Shown piece after piece: positions 16,423-23,638 of a DNA stretch of 46,842 nucleotides (position 1 is its first letter; each line of letters begins with the position of its first letter). The notes under the pieces are model-generated. The model was not told where the DNA came from, did not search any database, and saw nothing but the letters and a program-made list of their open reading frames with translations. A program made the translations under genes and the position numbers. The stretch is from Caulobacteraceae bacterium (GTDB lineage: Bacteria > Pseudomonadota > Alphaproteobacteria > Caulobacterales > Aquidulcibacteraceae). The stretch lies in the NCBI GenBank assembly GCA_009773335.1, contig WRPF01000029.1, positions 1 to 46,842 of the forward strand, given 5' to 3'.

Positions 16423-17175
16423 TCAGGAAAAGGAGAGATCCCGCTCGCGCGACCGGAAACGCAGGCCGGCGTCCACGTAGATGGTCTGGCCGGTGACGCT
16501 TGGCGCCTCCAGCAGGTAGAGCGCGGCCGCCGCAACGTCTTCGGCGGTCACGCCGCGCTCAAGCGGCGTCTCCGCATGAAGCCGCGCGAAATCCGCTTCG
16601 GGCTGGCCTGGCGCGGGCAGCACATATCCCGGCGCCACGGCGTTCACGCGCACGCGCGGCGCAAGCGCCCGCGCCAGCAGTTCCGTCGCTCCGGCGAGCG
16701 CGTACTTGGACAGCGTGTAGGACAGATGATCGGGGTAGGGCTGCGCGAGCTTGAAATCGAGGAAATTGACGACTGCGCCCGTCGCGCCTTCCGGCAGTTG
16801 CTGAGCGAGCGTCTGCGCCAGCGTCACCGGCGCGAAGGCGTTCACCTGCATGTGGCGCGCGGCGCGCTCCGGCGTGAAACTCTCGACGAGGTCGTGCTCG
16901 AAAATCGCCGCGCAGTTGACGAGCGCCAGCATCGGCGCGCCGGCGCGTTCGGCGGCTTGTGCAACGACTTTGCCGGCGGCGTCCTTGAGGCTCGCTTCCA
17001 CGCGCACTTCCGAGCCGCCCAGTACGATGATTTCCGCTGCAACCAAAGCCGCATCATCGCGCGAGGTATGATGATGCAATGCCACGTTCCAGCCGCGCGC
17101 TGCGGCGGCGAGGGCGACAGCGCGACCCAGACGCCTTGCGCCGCCGGTCACAAGCACCCATGGACGCGCGCTCAT
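16423..17175 (-). CDS. SDR oxidoreductase, FolM-like pteridine reductase
   Basis: A 250-residue classical short-chain dehydrogenase: NADP site VTGGARRLGRA (Arg residues after the Gly-rich turn favour NADPH), NCAAIFEHD, active-site YTLSK (Tyr, Lys) and VNAVAPGYVLP. The layout and the TGGARRLG motif match pteridine reductase/FolM proteins, which reduce dihydromonapterin or dihydrofolate-like substrates. It overlaps folB by four bases (ATGA), which supports a pterin role. The start at 17175 is fixed by that overlap. The specific substrate is an inference. Confidence 0.88.
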   Translation of the reverse strand: MSARPWVLVTGGARRLGRAVALAAAARGWNVALHHHTSRDDAALVAAEIIVLGGSEVRVEASLKDAAGKVVAQAAERAGAPMLALVNCAAIFEHDLVESFTPERAARHMQVNAFAPVTLAQTLAQQLPEGATGAVVNFLDFKLAQPYPDHLSYTLSKYALAGATELLARALAPRVRVNAVAPGYVLPAPGQPEADFARLHAETPLERGVTAEDVAAAALYLLEAPSVTGQTIYVDAGLRFRSRERDLSFS

Positions 17176-17585
17176 CGTCCGCCCTCTGCGATGCTGAGGC
17201 CCTGGCGTCGCCGTGCGGGGTCGGCGTGGCGCGTCAGGCTGACGGAAACCATCGCCGGCGCTGCAAGCACCGAGGGCTTCTTCACCCTCACCTCGACAGC
17301 CTCGATCCGCGCCGACAGGGACAGCACGAAGGCCGCGATCCGGTCGGCCACCGTCTCGATGAGCTGGATGGGCCCTTCGGCCGGCAGACCGTCGTGGAGG
17401 AAATGGATGATCGCGTCGTAGTCTATGGTCTGGGCGAGATCGTCGCGCGTCGGCGATGGCGGGGCTTCGACGGTCAGTGAGAGCGAGACGAGCACGTCCT
17501 GCAGGCGTGCGCGCTCCGCCTCCGGTACGCCCAGTGCGAGCCTCACGGGGATGTCGGACAGTGAAATCGTCTGGGTGTCTGCCAT
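17172..17585 (-). CDS. folB: Dihydroneopterin aldolase
   Basis: A 137-residue FolB: it converts 7,8-dihydroneopterin to 6-hydroxymethyl-dihydropterin in folate synthesis, usually as an octamer. Visible are LALGVPEAERARLQDVLVSLSL at the N-terminus (with the conserved Glu), the DDLAQTIDYDAI segment, LIETVADRIAAFVL, and the VRVKKPS strand with the catalytic Lys. It overlaps the SDR gene downstream, forming a two-gene pterin unit. It diverges from the Ada-AlkA gene with 115 bp between. Confidence 0.93.
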   Translation of the reverse strand: MADTQTISLSDIPVRLALGVPEAERARLQDVLVSLSLTVEAPPSPTRDDLAQTIDYDAIIHFLHDGLPAEGPIQLIETVADRIAAFVLSLSARIEAVEVRVKKPSVLAAPAMVSVSLTRHADPARRRQGLSIAEGGR

Positions 17586-17700
17586 GGCGTCTCATTACCG
17601 CAATCAGGCCCGGACGCCACGGCGACAGCCCTCGGAGCGCAAAAATGGTCGTGTCCGATTCCGGCGAGACGGACCGGCCGGATCAGGGCATTCTCGCCTC

Positions 17701-19173
17701 ATGATCAGCGAAGCAGACCAGCACGCCATCTGGCACGCCGCCGCCGAAGCCCGCGACTCCCGCTTCGACGGGGTGTTCTTCACGTGCGTGACGTCGACAG
17801 GGATTTATTGCCGCTGCGTCTGCCCGGCGCGCATGCCCAAGCGCGCCAATCGCATCTTCCACCGCTCGGCCGCCGCCGCCGAGAAAGCCGGGTTCCGGCC
17901 GTGCCTGCTGTGCCGCCCGGAAAAGGCGCCGGGCGCGGCGCCCATCGACCAGAAGCAGCGGCTCGCTGCGCAGGCGGTCTCGCGCATCGAGGCCGGCGCG
18001 CTGGAGGAACAGGGGCTCGACGATCTCGCCCGCGATCTCGGCGTCACCGGACGCCACTTGCGGCGCGTCACCGTGGACGTGTTCGGCGCCGCGCCCATCG
18101 ACATCGCGCAGACGCACCGTCTGCTTACGGCCAAGCGCCTTCTGACCGAGACGCAACTTTCGGTGACGGAGATCGCCTTCGCCAGCGGCTTCCAGAGTGT
18201 GCGGCGCTTCAATGCGCTCTTCCTCGAACGCTACGGCTTTCCACCTTCGCGCATACGCCGCGCGCGCATCGCGACGCAGGAGCCGACCCTCACGCTCGAT
18301 CTCGTGGCGCGCGGGCAGTTCGATCCGGCGTCACATTTCGCATTCTTCGCATCGCGTGCGATTACGGGCGTTGAGGCGCTGGGCGACGGCTACGCACGGA
18401 CACTGAAGATCGGCGCGCATGCGGGATTCGTGTCGATCCGGCCGGGCCCGCGCGGCGTGAAGCTGTCCATGTCCCACAGTCTTTCGCCGGCGCTGCGCCA
18501 GCTCGTCGCCATGGTGCGCGGCGCCTTCGATCTCGATGCGGACGCCTCCGCGATCGACTCCCTCCTCGGCGATGACGCCGATCTCGATGTCGCCGGCGAT
18601 CCGGGCGTGCGCCTTCCGGGCGGGCTCGATCCGTTCGAGGTCGCGATGCGCGCCGTACTTGGTCAGCAGGTGACGATCGGCGCGGCGCGCAAGCTGACGC
18701 AGAAGATCGTCGATACGTTCGGTTCGCCTATTGAAACCGGCGTGGCGGGACTTGATCGTCTTTTTCCTGACGCGGCGCAGATCGCGGCGGCGGATCCCGG
18801 CATGATCGCGGGCCTCGGCATGCCGTTCGCGCGGGCGCAGACGCTGCAGCGGCTGGGGGCGGCGGTGACGGAAGGCAAGCTGCTACTCGCGCGCGGCGCG
18901 GTAGCAGCAGGGCGGGAAGGCCTGATGGCGCTGCCGGGCATCGGCCCCTGGACGGTTGAGTACGTGGCGCTGCGCGGCCTCGGCGATCCCGACGCGTTTC
19001 CCGCAGGCGACAGCGCCATCCGCGCCGCGCTCGGCATGAAGATCGGCGTGGAGCAACGCGCCGAACGATGGCGGCCGTGGCGCGCCTACGCCGCCGTGCG
19101 CCTGTGGCGCAAACACGGGCGAACGATTGCCCAGAAGACTGCAAGCGAGAAGATTGGTGGAGAAGTGCGATGA
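17701..19173 (+). CDS. Ada-AlkA fusion: methyl-sensing regulator and 3-methyladenine glycosylase
   Basis: A 490-residue multi-domain repair protein. The Ada N-terminal domain (about 1-80) has GIYCRCVCPAR and FRPCLLC, the four zinc cysteines (Cys37, Cys41, Cys68, Cys71) used to sense methylphosphotriesters. An AraC-type HTH follows (about 95-180, LSVTEIAFASGFQSVRRFN). The C-terminal half is AlkA: an N-domain and then HhH-GPD (LMALPGIGPWTVEYVAL) with the catalytic Asp in FPAGDSAIRAALG. It both activates the adaptive response and excises alkylated bases. ogt overlaps its stop (ATGA), supplying the methyltransferase part missing here. Confidence 0.96.
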   Translation: MISEADQHAIWHAAAEARDSRFDGVFFTCVTSTGIYCRCVCPARMPKRANRIFHRSAAAAEKAGFRPCLLCRPEKAPGAAPIDQKQRLAAQAVSRIEAGALEEQGLDDLARDLGVTGRHLRRVTVDVFGAAPIDIAQTHRLLTAKRLLTETQLSVTEIAFASGFQSVRRFNALFLERYGFPPSRIRRARIATQEPTLTLDLVARGQFDPASHFAFFASRAITGVEALGDGYARTLKIGAHAGFVSIRPGPRGVKLSMSHSLSPALRQLVAMVRGAFDLDADASAIDSLLGDDADLDVAGDPGVRLPGGLDPFEVAMRAVLGQQVTIGAARKLTQKIVDTFGSPIETGVAGLDRLFPDAAQIAAADPGMIAGLGMPFARAQTLQRLGAAVTEGKLLLARGAVAAGREGLMALPGIGPWTVEYVALRGLGDPDAFPAGDSAIRAALGMKIGVEQRAERWRPWRAYAAVRLWRKHGRTIAQKTASEKIGGEVR

Positions 19174-19658
19174 CCGTCGTCTACGTCCATGAAAGTCCCG
19201 TGGGGCCGCTGACGCTCGTGTCCGACGGCGCGGCGCTCGCAGGCGTCTATTTTGAATCGCAGAAGCACGGGAGCCCGCCGGCCGGTCCGCTCGGCACGGA
19301 CAAGATCATCGACGCCGCGCGCAAGCAGCTCGACTCCTATTTCGCCGGCAAGCGCAAATCCTTCGACCTGCCGCTGCGTCCGCTCGGCACCGCGTTCCAG
19401 ACGCGGGTGTGGAACGCGCTGACGAAAATTCCCTACGGCGAGACAACGAGCTACGGCGCCATCGCTGCATCCATCGGCTCGCCTAAGGCGGTGCGCGCCG
19501 TCGGCGCGGCGAACGGGCGCAATCCGATCCCGGTCATCATCCCCTGCCACCGCGTCATCGGCGCGAACGGGTCGCTGACCGGCTTCGGCGGGGGCATGGC
19601 GCGCAAGGAACTGTTGCTGGACCTGGAGCGCGGCGCGCTGTTTCCGGCTGGTCGCTGA
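19170..19658 (+). CDS. ogt: Methylated-DNA--protein-cysteine methyltransferase
   Basis: A 162-residue suicide enzyme that moves methyl groups from O6-methylguanine to its own cysteine. The active site IPCHRVIG places the acceptor at Cys126; it is preceded by FQTRVWNALTKIPYGETTSYG and the helix-turn-helix RAVGAANGRNP (Arg finger). The N-terminal domain is of normal short size. The start overlaps the Ada-AlkA stop by four bases, so the two are translated together and form an adaptive-response pair. Confidence 0.97.
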   Translation: MTVVYVHESPVGPLTLVSDGAALAGVYFESQKHGSPPAGPLGTDKIIDAARKQLDSYFAGKRKSFDLPLRPLGTAFQTRVWNALTKIPYGETTSYGAIAASIGSPKAVRAVGAANGRNPIPVIIPCHRVIGANGSLTGFGGGMARKELLLDLERGALFPAGR

Positions 19659-19715
19659 GCCGAGGTGACAATCGGGCGTCTGCTCGCCATGGTGCGCGCA
19701 AACGCAGGAGTCCCC

Positions 19716-20513
19716 ATGTCCTTCCTCTCCCTCGAAAAATCCGGCCGCGTGGCCACGGTCACCATCGAGCGGCCCGACGTCATGAACGCGCTGGGCGACG
19801 ACGGCGACGGCGCAGCATTTGAGGCGGTCTGCGCGGAGATAGCGGCTGACCGCTCCCTCGGCTGCGTGATCCTCACCGGACGCGGGCGCGCGTTCTCGGC
19901 GGGCGGCAACGTCAAGGCGATGGCGGAAACCGGCGGAGCCTTCTCCGGCGCGCCGCACGTGATCCGTGATCGCTACCGCACCAACATCCACCGTATCGCG
20001 CGCGCGTTGCATGCGATGGAGACGCCGATGATCGCCGCAGTGAACGGCGCCGCCATCGGTCTCGGCTGCGACGTGGCATGCATGGCCGACATCCGCATCG
20101 CCTCCGAACATGCGAAGTTCGGCGTGACGTTCCTCAAGCTGGGCCTCATTCCGGGCGACGGCGGCGCGTGGCTCCTGCCGCGCGTGATCGGACAGTCACG
20201 CGCCTCTGAACTCTTGTTCACCGGCGACGTGATCGACGCGAAGACGGCGGCGGAGTGGGGGCTCGTGTCGCGCGTGGTTCCCGGTGACAAGCTGATGGAT
20301 GAATGCATGGCGCTGGCGCAGCGCATCGCGCAGCAGCCGCCGCAGGCGCTGCGTCTTACCAAGACGCTGATCCGTCAGGGACAGACGACGACCTACGACA
20401 CGCTGCTTGAACTTTCCGCCGCCAGCCAGGCGCTGATGCATCACACCGCCGACCACATGGAAGGCGTGCATGCGATCCTCGAAAAGCGGGCGCCGGTCTT
20501 CAAGGGCGAATAG
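19716..20513 (+). CDS. Enoyl-CoA hydratase/isomerase family protein
   Basis: A 265-residue crotonase: RPDVMNALGDDGDG, RAFSAGGNVKAM (oxyanion region), and AAIGLGCDVACMADIRIASEHAKFG. The position of hydratase Glu144 is Asp (in GCDVA) and that of Glu164 appears to be Phe (FLKLGLIPGDGG), so plain hydratase activity is doubtful; an isomerase or other CoA-ester reaction is possible. The start at 19716 follows AGGAG. NUDIX starts directly after its stop (zero gap), suggesting an operon. It is not a close copy of the crotonase at 10313. Confidence 0.88.
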   Translation: MSFLSLEKSGRVATVTIERPDVMNALGDDGDGAAFEAVCAEIAADRSLGCVILTGRGRAFSAGGNVKAMAETGGAFSGAPHVIRDRYRTNIHRIARALHAMETPMIAAVNGAAIGLGCDVACMADIRIASEHAKFGVTFLKLGLIPGDGGAWLLPRVIGQSRASELLFTGDVIDAKTAAEWGLVSRVVPGDKLMDECMALAQRIAQQPPQALRLTKTLIRQGQTTTYDTLLELSAASQALMHHTADHMEGVHAILEKRAPVFKGE

Positions 20514-21125
20514 GTGACGCTTGAGGCGACGGCGTCCGCGGCGCGTGCGCACTTTGCGGCGTTTTCCCGGCGCGCGCTTGCGGTGGAGGGGCGCAGGCAG
20601 GCGGCGGTCGCGATCGTCGTGTCACCGTGGCGCGGCGCGGCGACCTATCTGCTGACGCGTCGTGCGCTCACCATGCGTCGAAATGCGGGCAACTACGCGT
20701 TGCCGGGCGGTAATTTCGAGCCCGGCGAGGACGCCATCGACGCTGCGATCCGCGAGACGAAGGAAGAGCTCGGCGTGGTGCTGTCGCGCGACCATGCCAT
20801 CGGTCTGCTGGATGATTTCGTGACGCTCGGCGGCCACGTGGTCACGCCGGTGGCGCTTGTCACGACGGACGCGCTGACGCTCAGGCCCGACCCGAAGGAA
20901 GTGCACTCCGTGTGGCGTCTGCGCCTGGCGCAGCTCGACCTGCCGGACACGCCGCGCCATGTACCGCGACCCGATGGCGGCCCGCCAATCCTGCAGATGC
21001 GCGCCCGCGGCGGCTGGATCAACGCGCCGACGGCGGCTTGGCTCTTCCAGTTCCGCGAAGTCGCCCTTCACGGACGCCACACCCGCCTCGACGGGGTCGG
21101 CCAGCCGGACTGGACGGCGGTGTGA
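20514..21125 (+). CDS. NUDIX hydrolase, CoA pyrophosphatase-like
   Basis: A 203-residue protein with a perfect Nudix box G-X5-E-X7-RE-X2-EE-X-G from GNFEPGEDAI to ETKEELGV (about residues 63-85), the Mg-binding catalytic segment. The layout (ATYLLTRRALTMRRNAGNYALPGG) resembles the NudL/CoA diphosphatase group, which trims CoA and acyl-CoA. It begins with GTG immediately after the crotonase stop. Pairing with a CoA-ester enzyme fits a CoA substrate, but other nucleotide diphosphates remain possible. Confidence 0.88.
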   Translation: MTLEATASAARAHFAAFSRRALAVEGRRQAAVAIVVSPWRGAATYLLTRRALTMRRNAGNYALPGGNFEPGEDAIDAAIRETKEELGVVLSRDHAIGLLDDFVTLGGHVVTPVALVTTDALTLRPDPKEVHSVWRLRLAQLDLPDTPRHVPRPDGGPPILQMRARGGWINAPTAAWLFQFREVALHGRHTRLDGVGQPDWTAV

Positions 21126-21209
21126 GCGTGGGCCCTAACGCCTTGTCGCAGCGCTATTCTCTCGCCTAGAACGTTGCGGCAATCTGGACGCACCACAGAC
21201 GGAGATTTC

Positions 21210-21716
21210 ATGCGCCGTTTCCTCGCCGCCACAGCCCTTGCCGCCGTCGCCATCGGGCTGGCCGCCTGCGCAACGCCGACCACGGCGCCGACGCTGCCGC
21301 CGAGTTCGGTCACCTCCGCAGGCGTGTGGGCGTATTCGTTCGACGCCGGCCCCGGGATCGCCACGGCGATCCTCACCGGCGCTGATGGGCGTACGCTCGT
21401 GCGGCTGCAGTGCCAGGCGCCGCGGGGTGATCTCATCGTGACCGACTGGACGTTCTCGCGCGTGCGGCAGGGTGAGGTTGCGACGACCGTGACTGTCGGT
21501 TCAGCGACAAAGTCCTTTCCGGCGCGCGTCGCCGGCGATGGCGCGGGCCGTCAGGCGCTCGCCTTCACCCTCCCGACACGCGATCCTCTCTGGAACGCGC
21601 TGACACCGGCCGCAACGGTCAAGACCGAGGGCGGCGGGTTCACCCATGTCTGGGCCGCGGAGTCCGCGTCGCGCATCAACGATGTGCTGAATTCCTGCCG
21701 GGCGCTGGGGAGCTGA
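21210..21716 (+). CDS. Hypothetical lipoprotein
   Basis: A 168-residue precursor with a signal sequence MRRFLAATALAAVAIGL ending in the lipobox LAAC (Cys20), then a Thr/Pro-rich linker (TPTTAPTLPPSS) and a compact beta-rich domain with two further cysteines (LQCQAP and near the C-terminus, NSCRAL). The start is set by GGAG at 21201-21204 and the signal peptide. No named family recognised; it is probably anchored in the periplasmic face of a membrane. Confidence 0.8.
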   Translation: MRRFLAATALAAVAIGLAACATPTTAPTLPPSSVTSAGVWAYSFDAGPGIATAILTGADGRTLVRLQCQAPRGDLIVTDWTFSRVRQGEVATTVTVGSATKSFPARVAGDGAGRQALAFTLPTRDPLWNALTPAATVKTEGGGFTHVWAAESASRINDVLNSCRALGS

Positions 21717-21806
21717 CTGGAAAACGCCGGGTTGACGTAAAGGCGCGTGCTTGCGCGCGTCCGCCGCCGCTTCCATGATCCGCCCACCAGAAAACGGGAG
21801 GCGGAC

Positions 21807-22100
21807 ATGATCGGCATCGTCGCGAACATCAAGGTGAAGGACGGCCAGCAGGAGACGTTCGAGGCGGTGTTCCGCGAGCTTGCGCCGCTTGTGCGCGCCA
21901 ACGAGCCAGGCTGCCTTCTCTACGCGCTGACGCGCAAGCAGGGCTCGACGACGGAGTATGTCGTCATGGAGCAGTACAAGACGCAGGCCGATGTGGACGC
22001 GCACGGCAAGTCCGCGCACTTCACCACGTTTGCGCCGAAGATGGGCCCGTGCCTCGACGGGCGTCCCGAAATCATCCGTCTCGACGGCATCGATCTCTGA
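21807..22100 (+). CDS. ABM-domain (antibiotic biosynthesis monooxygenase-like) protein
   Basis: A 97-residue ferredoxin-like dimeric domain: IGIVANIKVKDGQQETFEAVFRELAPLVRANEPGCLLYAL, EYVVMEQYKTQADVDAH and HFTTF. Members oxidise aromatic or quinone-like compounds without cofactor, or act as heme-degrading or structural dimers; this one cannot be assigned further. The start follows GGGAGGCGG. It sits 13 bp before an acyl-CoA dehydrogenase gene and is probably in its operon. Confidence 0.92.
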   Translation: MIGIVANIKVKDGQQETFEAVFRELAPLVRANEPGCLLYALTRKQGSTTEYVVMEQYKTQADVDAHGKSAHFTTFAPKMGPCLDGRPEIIRLDGIDL

Positions 22101-22113
22101 GAGGACGTACGCC

Positions 22114-23319
22114 ATGGATCTCGCTTTCTCCGCCGAAGACCTGAAGTTCCGCGACGAAGTGCGCGACTGGATCGCCAAGAACTTCGACGCCGAGACGAAG
22201 ACGATGCAGGCGCAGTCGAAGAACGGCTATCTCGACAAGGAGACGATGGTCCGCTGGCAGAAGAAGCTCTACGAGCGCGGCTGGGTGGCGCCGGACTGGC
22301 CGGTCGAACACGGCGGGCCGGGGTTCACCCCGACGCAGCGCTATATCTTCAACATGGAGATGTCCGCGGCGGGCACGCCGACGCTCTCGCCGATGGGTCT
22401 GAAGATGGTGGCGCCGGTCATCATGAAGTTCGGCACTGACGAACAGAAGGCCCAGCACCTGCCGGCGATCCTGAAGTCGGACGTGTGGTGGTGCCAGGGC
22501 TATTCGGAACCGGGCTCCGGCTCGGATCTCGCGTCCCTGCAGATGAAGGCTGAGCGTGACGGCGATCACTACGTGTTCAACGGCTCCAAGATCTGGACCA
22601 CGCACGCGCAGTGGGCGGACTGGATCTTCTGCCTCGTGCGCACCAGCACGGAAAAGAACCGCCAGGACGGCATCTCCTTCGTTCTCGCGCGCATGGATAC
22701 GCCCGGCATCACCGTGCAGGCGCTGCCGACGCTCGACGGGCCGATGAAGCACCAGCAGGAAGTGAACCAGGTCTTTTTCGACAATGTGCGCGTGCCGGTC
22801 TCCAACCGCATCGGCGAGGAAGGCAAGGGCTGGACCTATGCGAAATATCTGCTCGAGTTCGAACGTGGCAACGCCTACGCGCCGGGCCTGAAGAACGCGC
22901 TCGCCAAGGCGAGGCGCCTCGCGCAGTATGAGGGGGTCGCCGACGATCCCGATCTCGCGCGCAAGTTCGCCGAGCTGGAAATCCAGGTGGCGGCGCTCGA
23001 CGCTACGGAGATGCGCATCTTCTCGTCGCTGTCGTCGGGCAAGTCGGTGGGCGCGGCGTCGTCGATGCTGAAGTGCGCAGGTTCGGAAGCGCAGCAGGCG
23101 ATCAGCGAACTGGCGCTCGAGGCGATCGGTCTCTACGCGCAGCCCTTCGTCGAGGACACCTGGGCCGAGATCAAGGGCCGCTCCAACGAGCCGCGGCCGG
23201 GGCCGGAGTACGCAGCGCCCATCGCGCCGTCCTACTTCAACTACCGCAAGACCTCGATCTATGCGGGCTCCAACGAAGTCCAGCGCAACATCATGGCGAA
23301 GATGGTGCTGGGGTTGTGA
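22114..23319 (+). CDS. Acyl-CoA dehydrogenase
   Basis: A 401-residue FAD-dependent dehydrogenase of acyl-CoA esters. It shows the N-terminal helical domain (FSAEDLKFRDEVRDWIAKNF), the substrate/FAD loop WWCQGYSEPGSGSDLASL, the beta domain (FNGSKIWTTHAQWADWIFCLVRT) and the C-terminal IYAGSNEVQRNIMAKMVLGL. The YSEPGSGSD form and WTT motif are usual for the family. Substrate length or class (fatty acyl, steroid side-chain) cannot be read from sequence. It follows the ABM gene closely. Confidence 0.96.
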   Translation: MDLAFSAEDLKFRDEVRDWIAKNFDAETKTMQAQSKNGYLDKETMVRWQKKLYERGWVAPDWPVEHGGPGFTPTQRYIFNMEMSAAGTPTLSPMGLKMVAPVIMKFGTDEQKAQHLPAILKSDVWWCQGYSEPGSGSDLASLQMKAERDGDHYVFNGSKIWTTHAQWADWIFCLVRTSTEKNRQDGISFVLARMDTPGITVQALPTLDGPMKHQQEVNQVFFDNVRVPVSNRIGEEGKGWTYAKYLLEFERGNAYAPGLKNALAKARRLAQYEGVADDPDLARKFAELEIQVAALDATEMRIFSSLSSGKSVGAASSMLKCAGSEAQQAISELALEAIGLYAQPFVEDTWAEIKGRSNEPRPGPEYAAPIAPSYFNYRKTSIYAGSNEVQRNIMAKMVLGL

Positions 23320-23323
23320 AAAC

Positions 23324-23635
23324 TTAGAGTCTCACAACATCAACACGATCTTCGCTGGAATGGGGTGTCCAGACATTCGCGAATTCGACAACTTCCTCCA
23401 AGCATTCACCTGGATGTGATGATGTCGTAACGTATCGCGTCTCATCGGAACCGTCGCCGACGACTATTTCGTCGATGATGTTTTCGACCAATTTACATCC
23501 GTCCCCTACGACGGCAATCAGTTCGACGCCCTCGGTGAGGCATTGCTCGACGAACGCCTCGAGCTTTTGAGATCGGGCAGGCGGCATTCCATCCGAAATG
23601 GGTAGCTCCAGAACCACTTTGCCGCCAAAGACCAT
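23324..23635 (-). CDS. Small acidic hypothetical protein
   Basis: A 103-residue, Asp/Glu-rich protein (MVFGGKVVLELPISDGMPPARSQ, a central LIAVVGDGCKLVENIIDE, then TTSSHPGECLEEVVEFAN). The order VVLE ... GC ... TTSSHPGE..EVV.FA reminds me of small DUF7684-type proteins, but I am not sure. The DNA is visibly lower in GC than its surroundings (32 of 60 bases at 23401-23460). Its start lies 3 bp after the M16 protease stop, with an AAGGGG ribosome site inside that gene's end, so it is translated after the protease. It ends 4 bp from the convergent acyl-CoA dehydrogenase stop. Confidence 0.75.
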   Translation of the reverse strand: MVFGGKVVLELPISDGMPPARSQKLEAFVEQCLTEGVELIAVVGDGCKLVENIIDEIVVGDGSDETRYVTTSSHPGECLEEVVEFANVWTPHSSEDRVDVVRL

Positions 23636-23638
23636 GCG

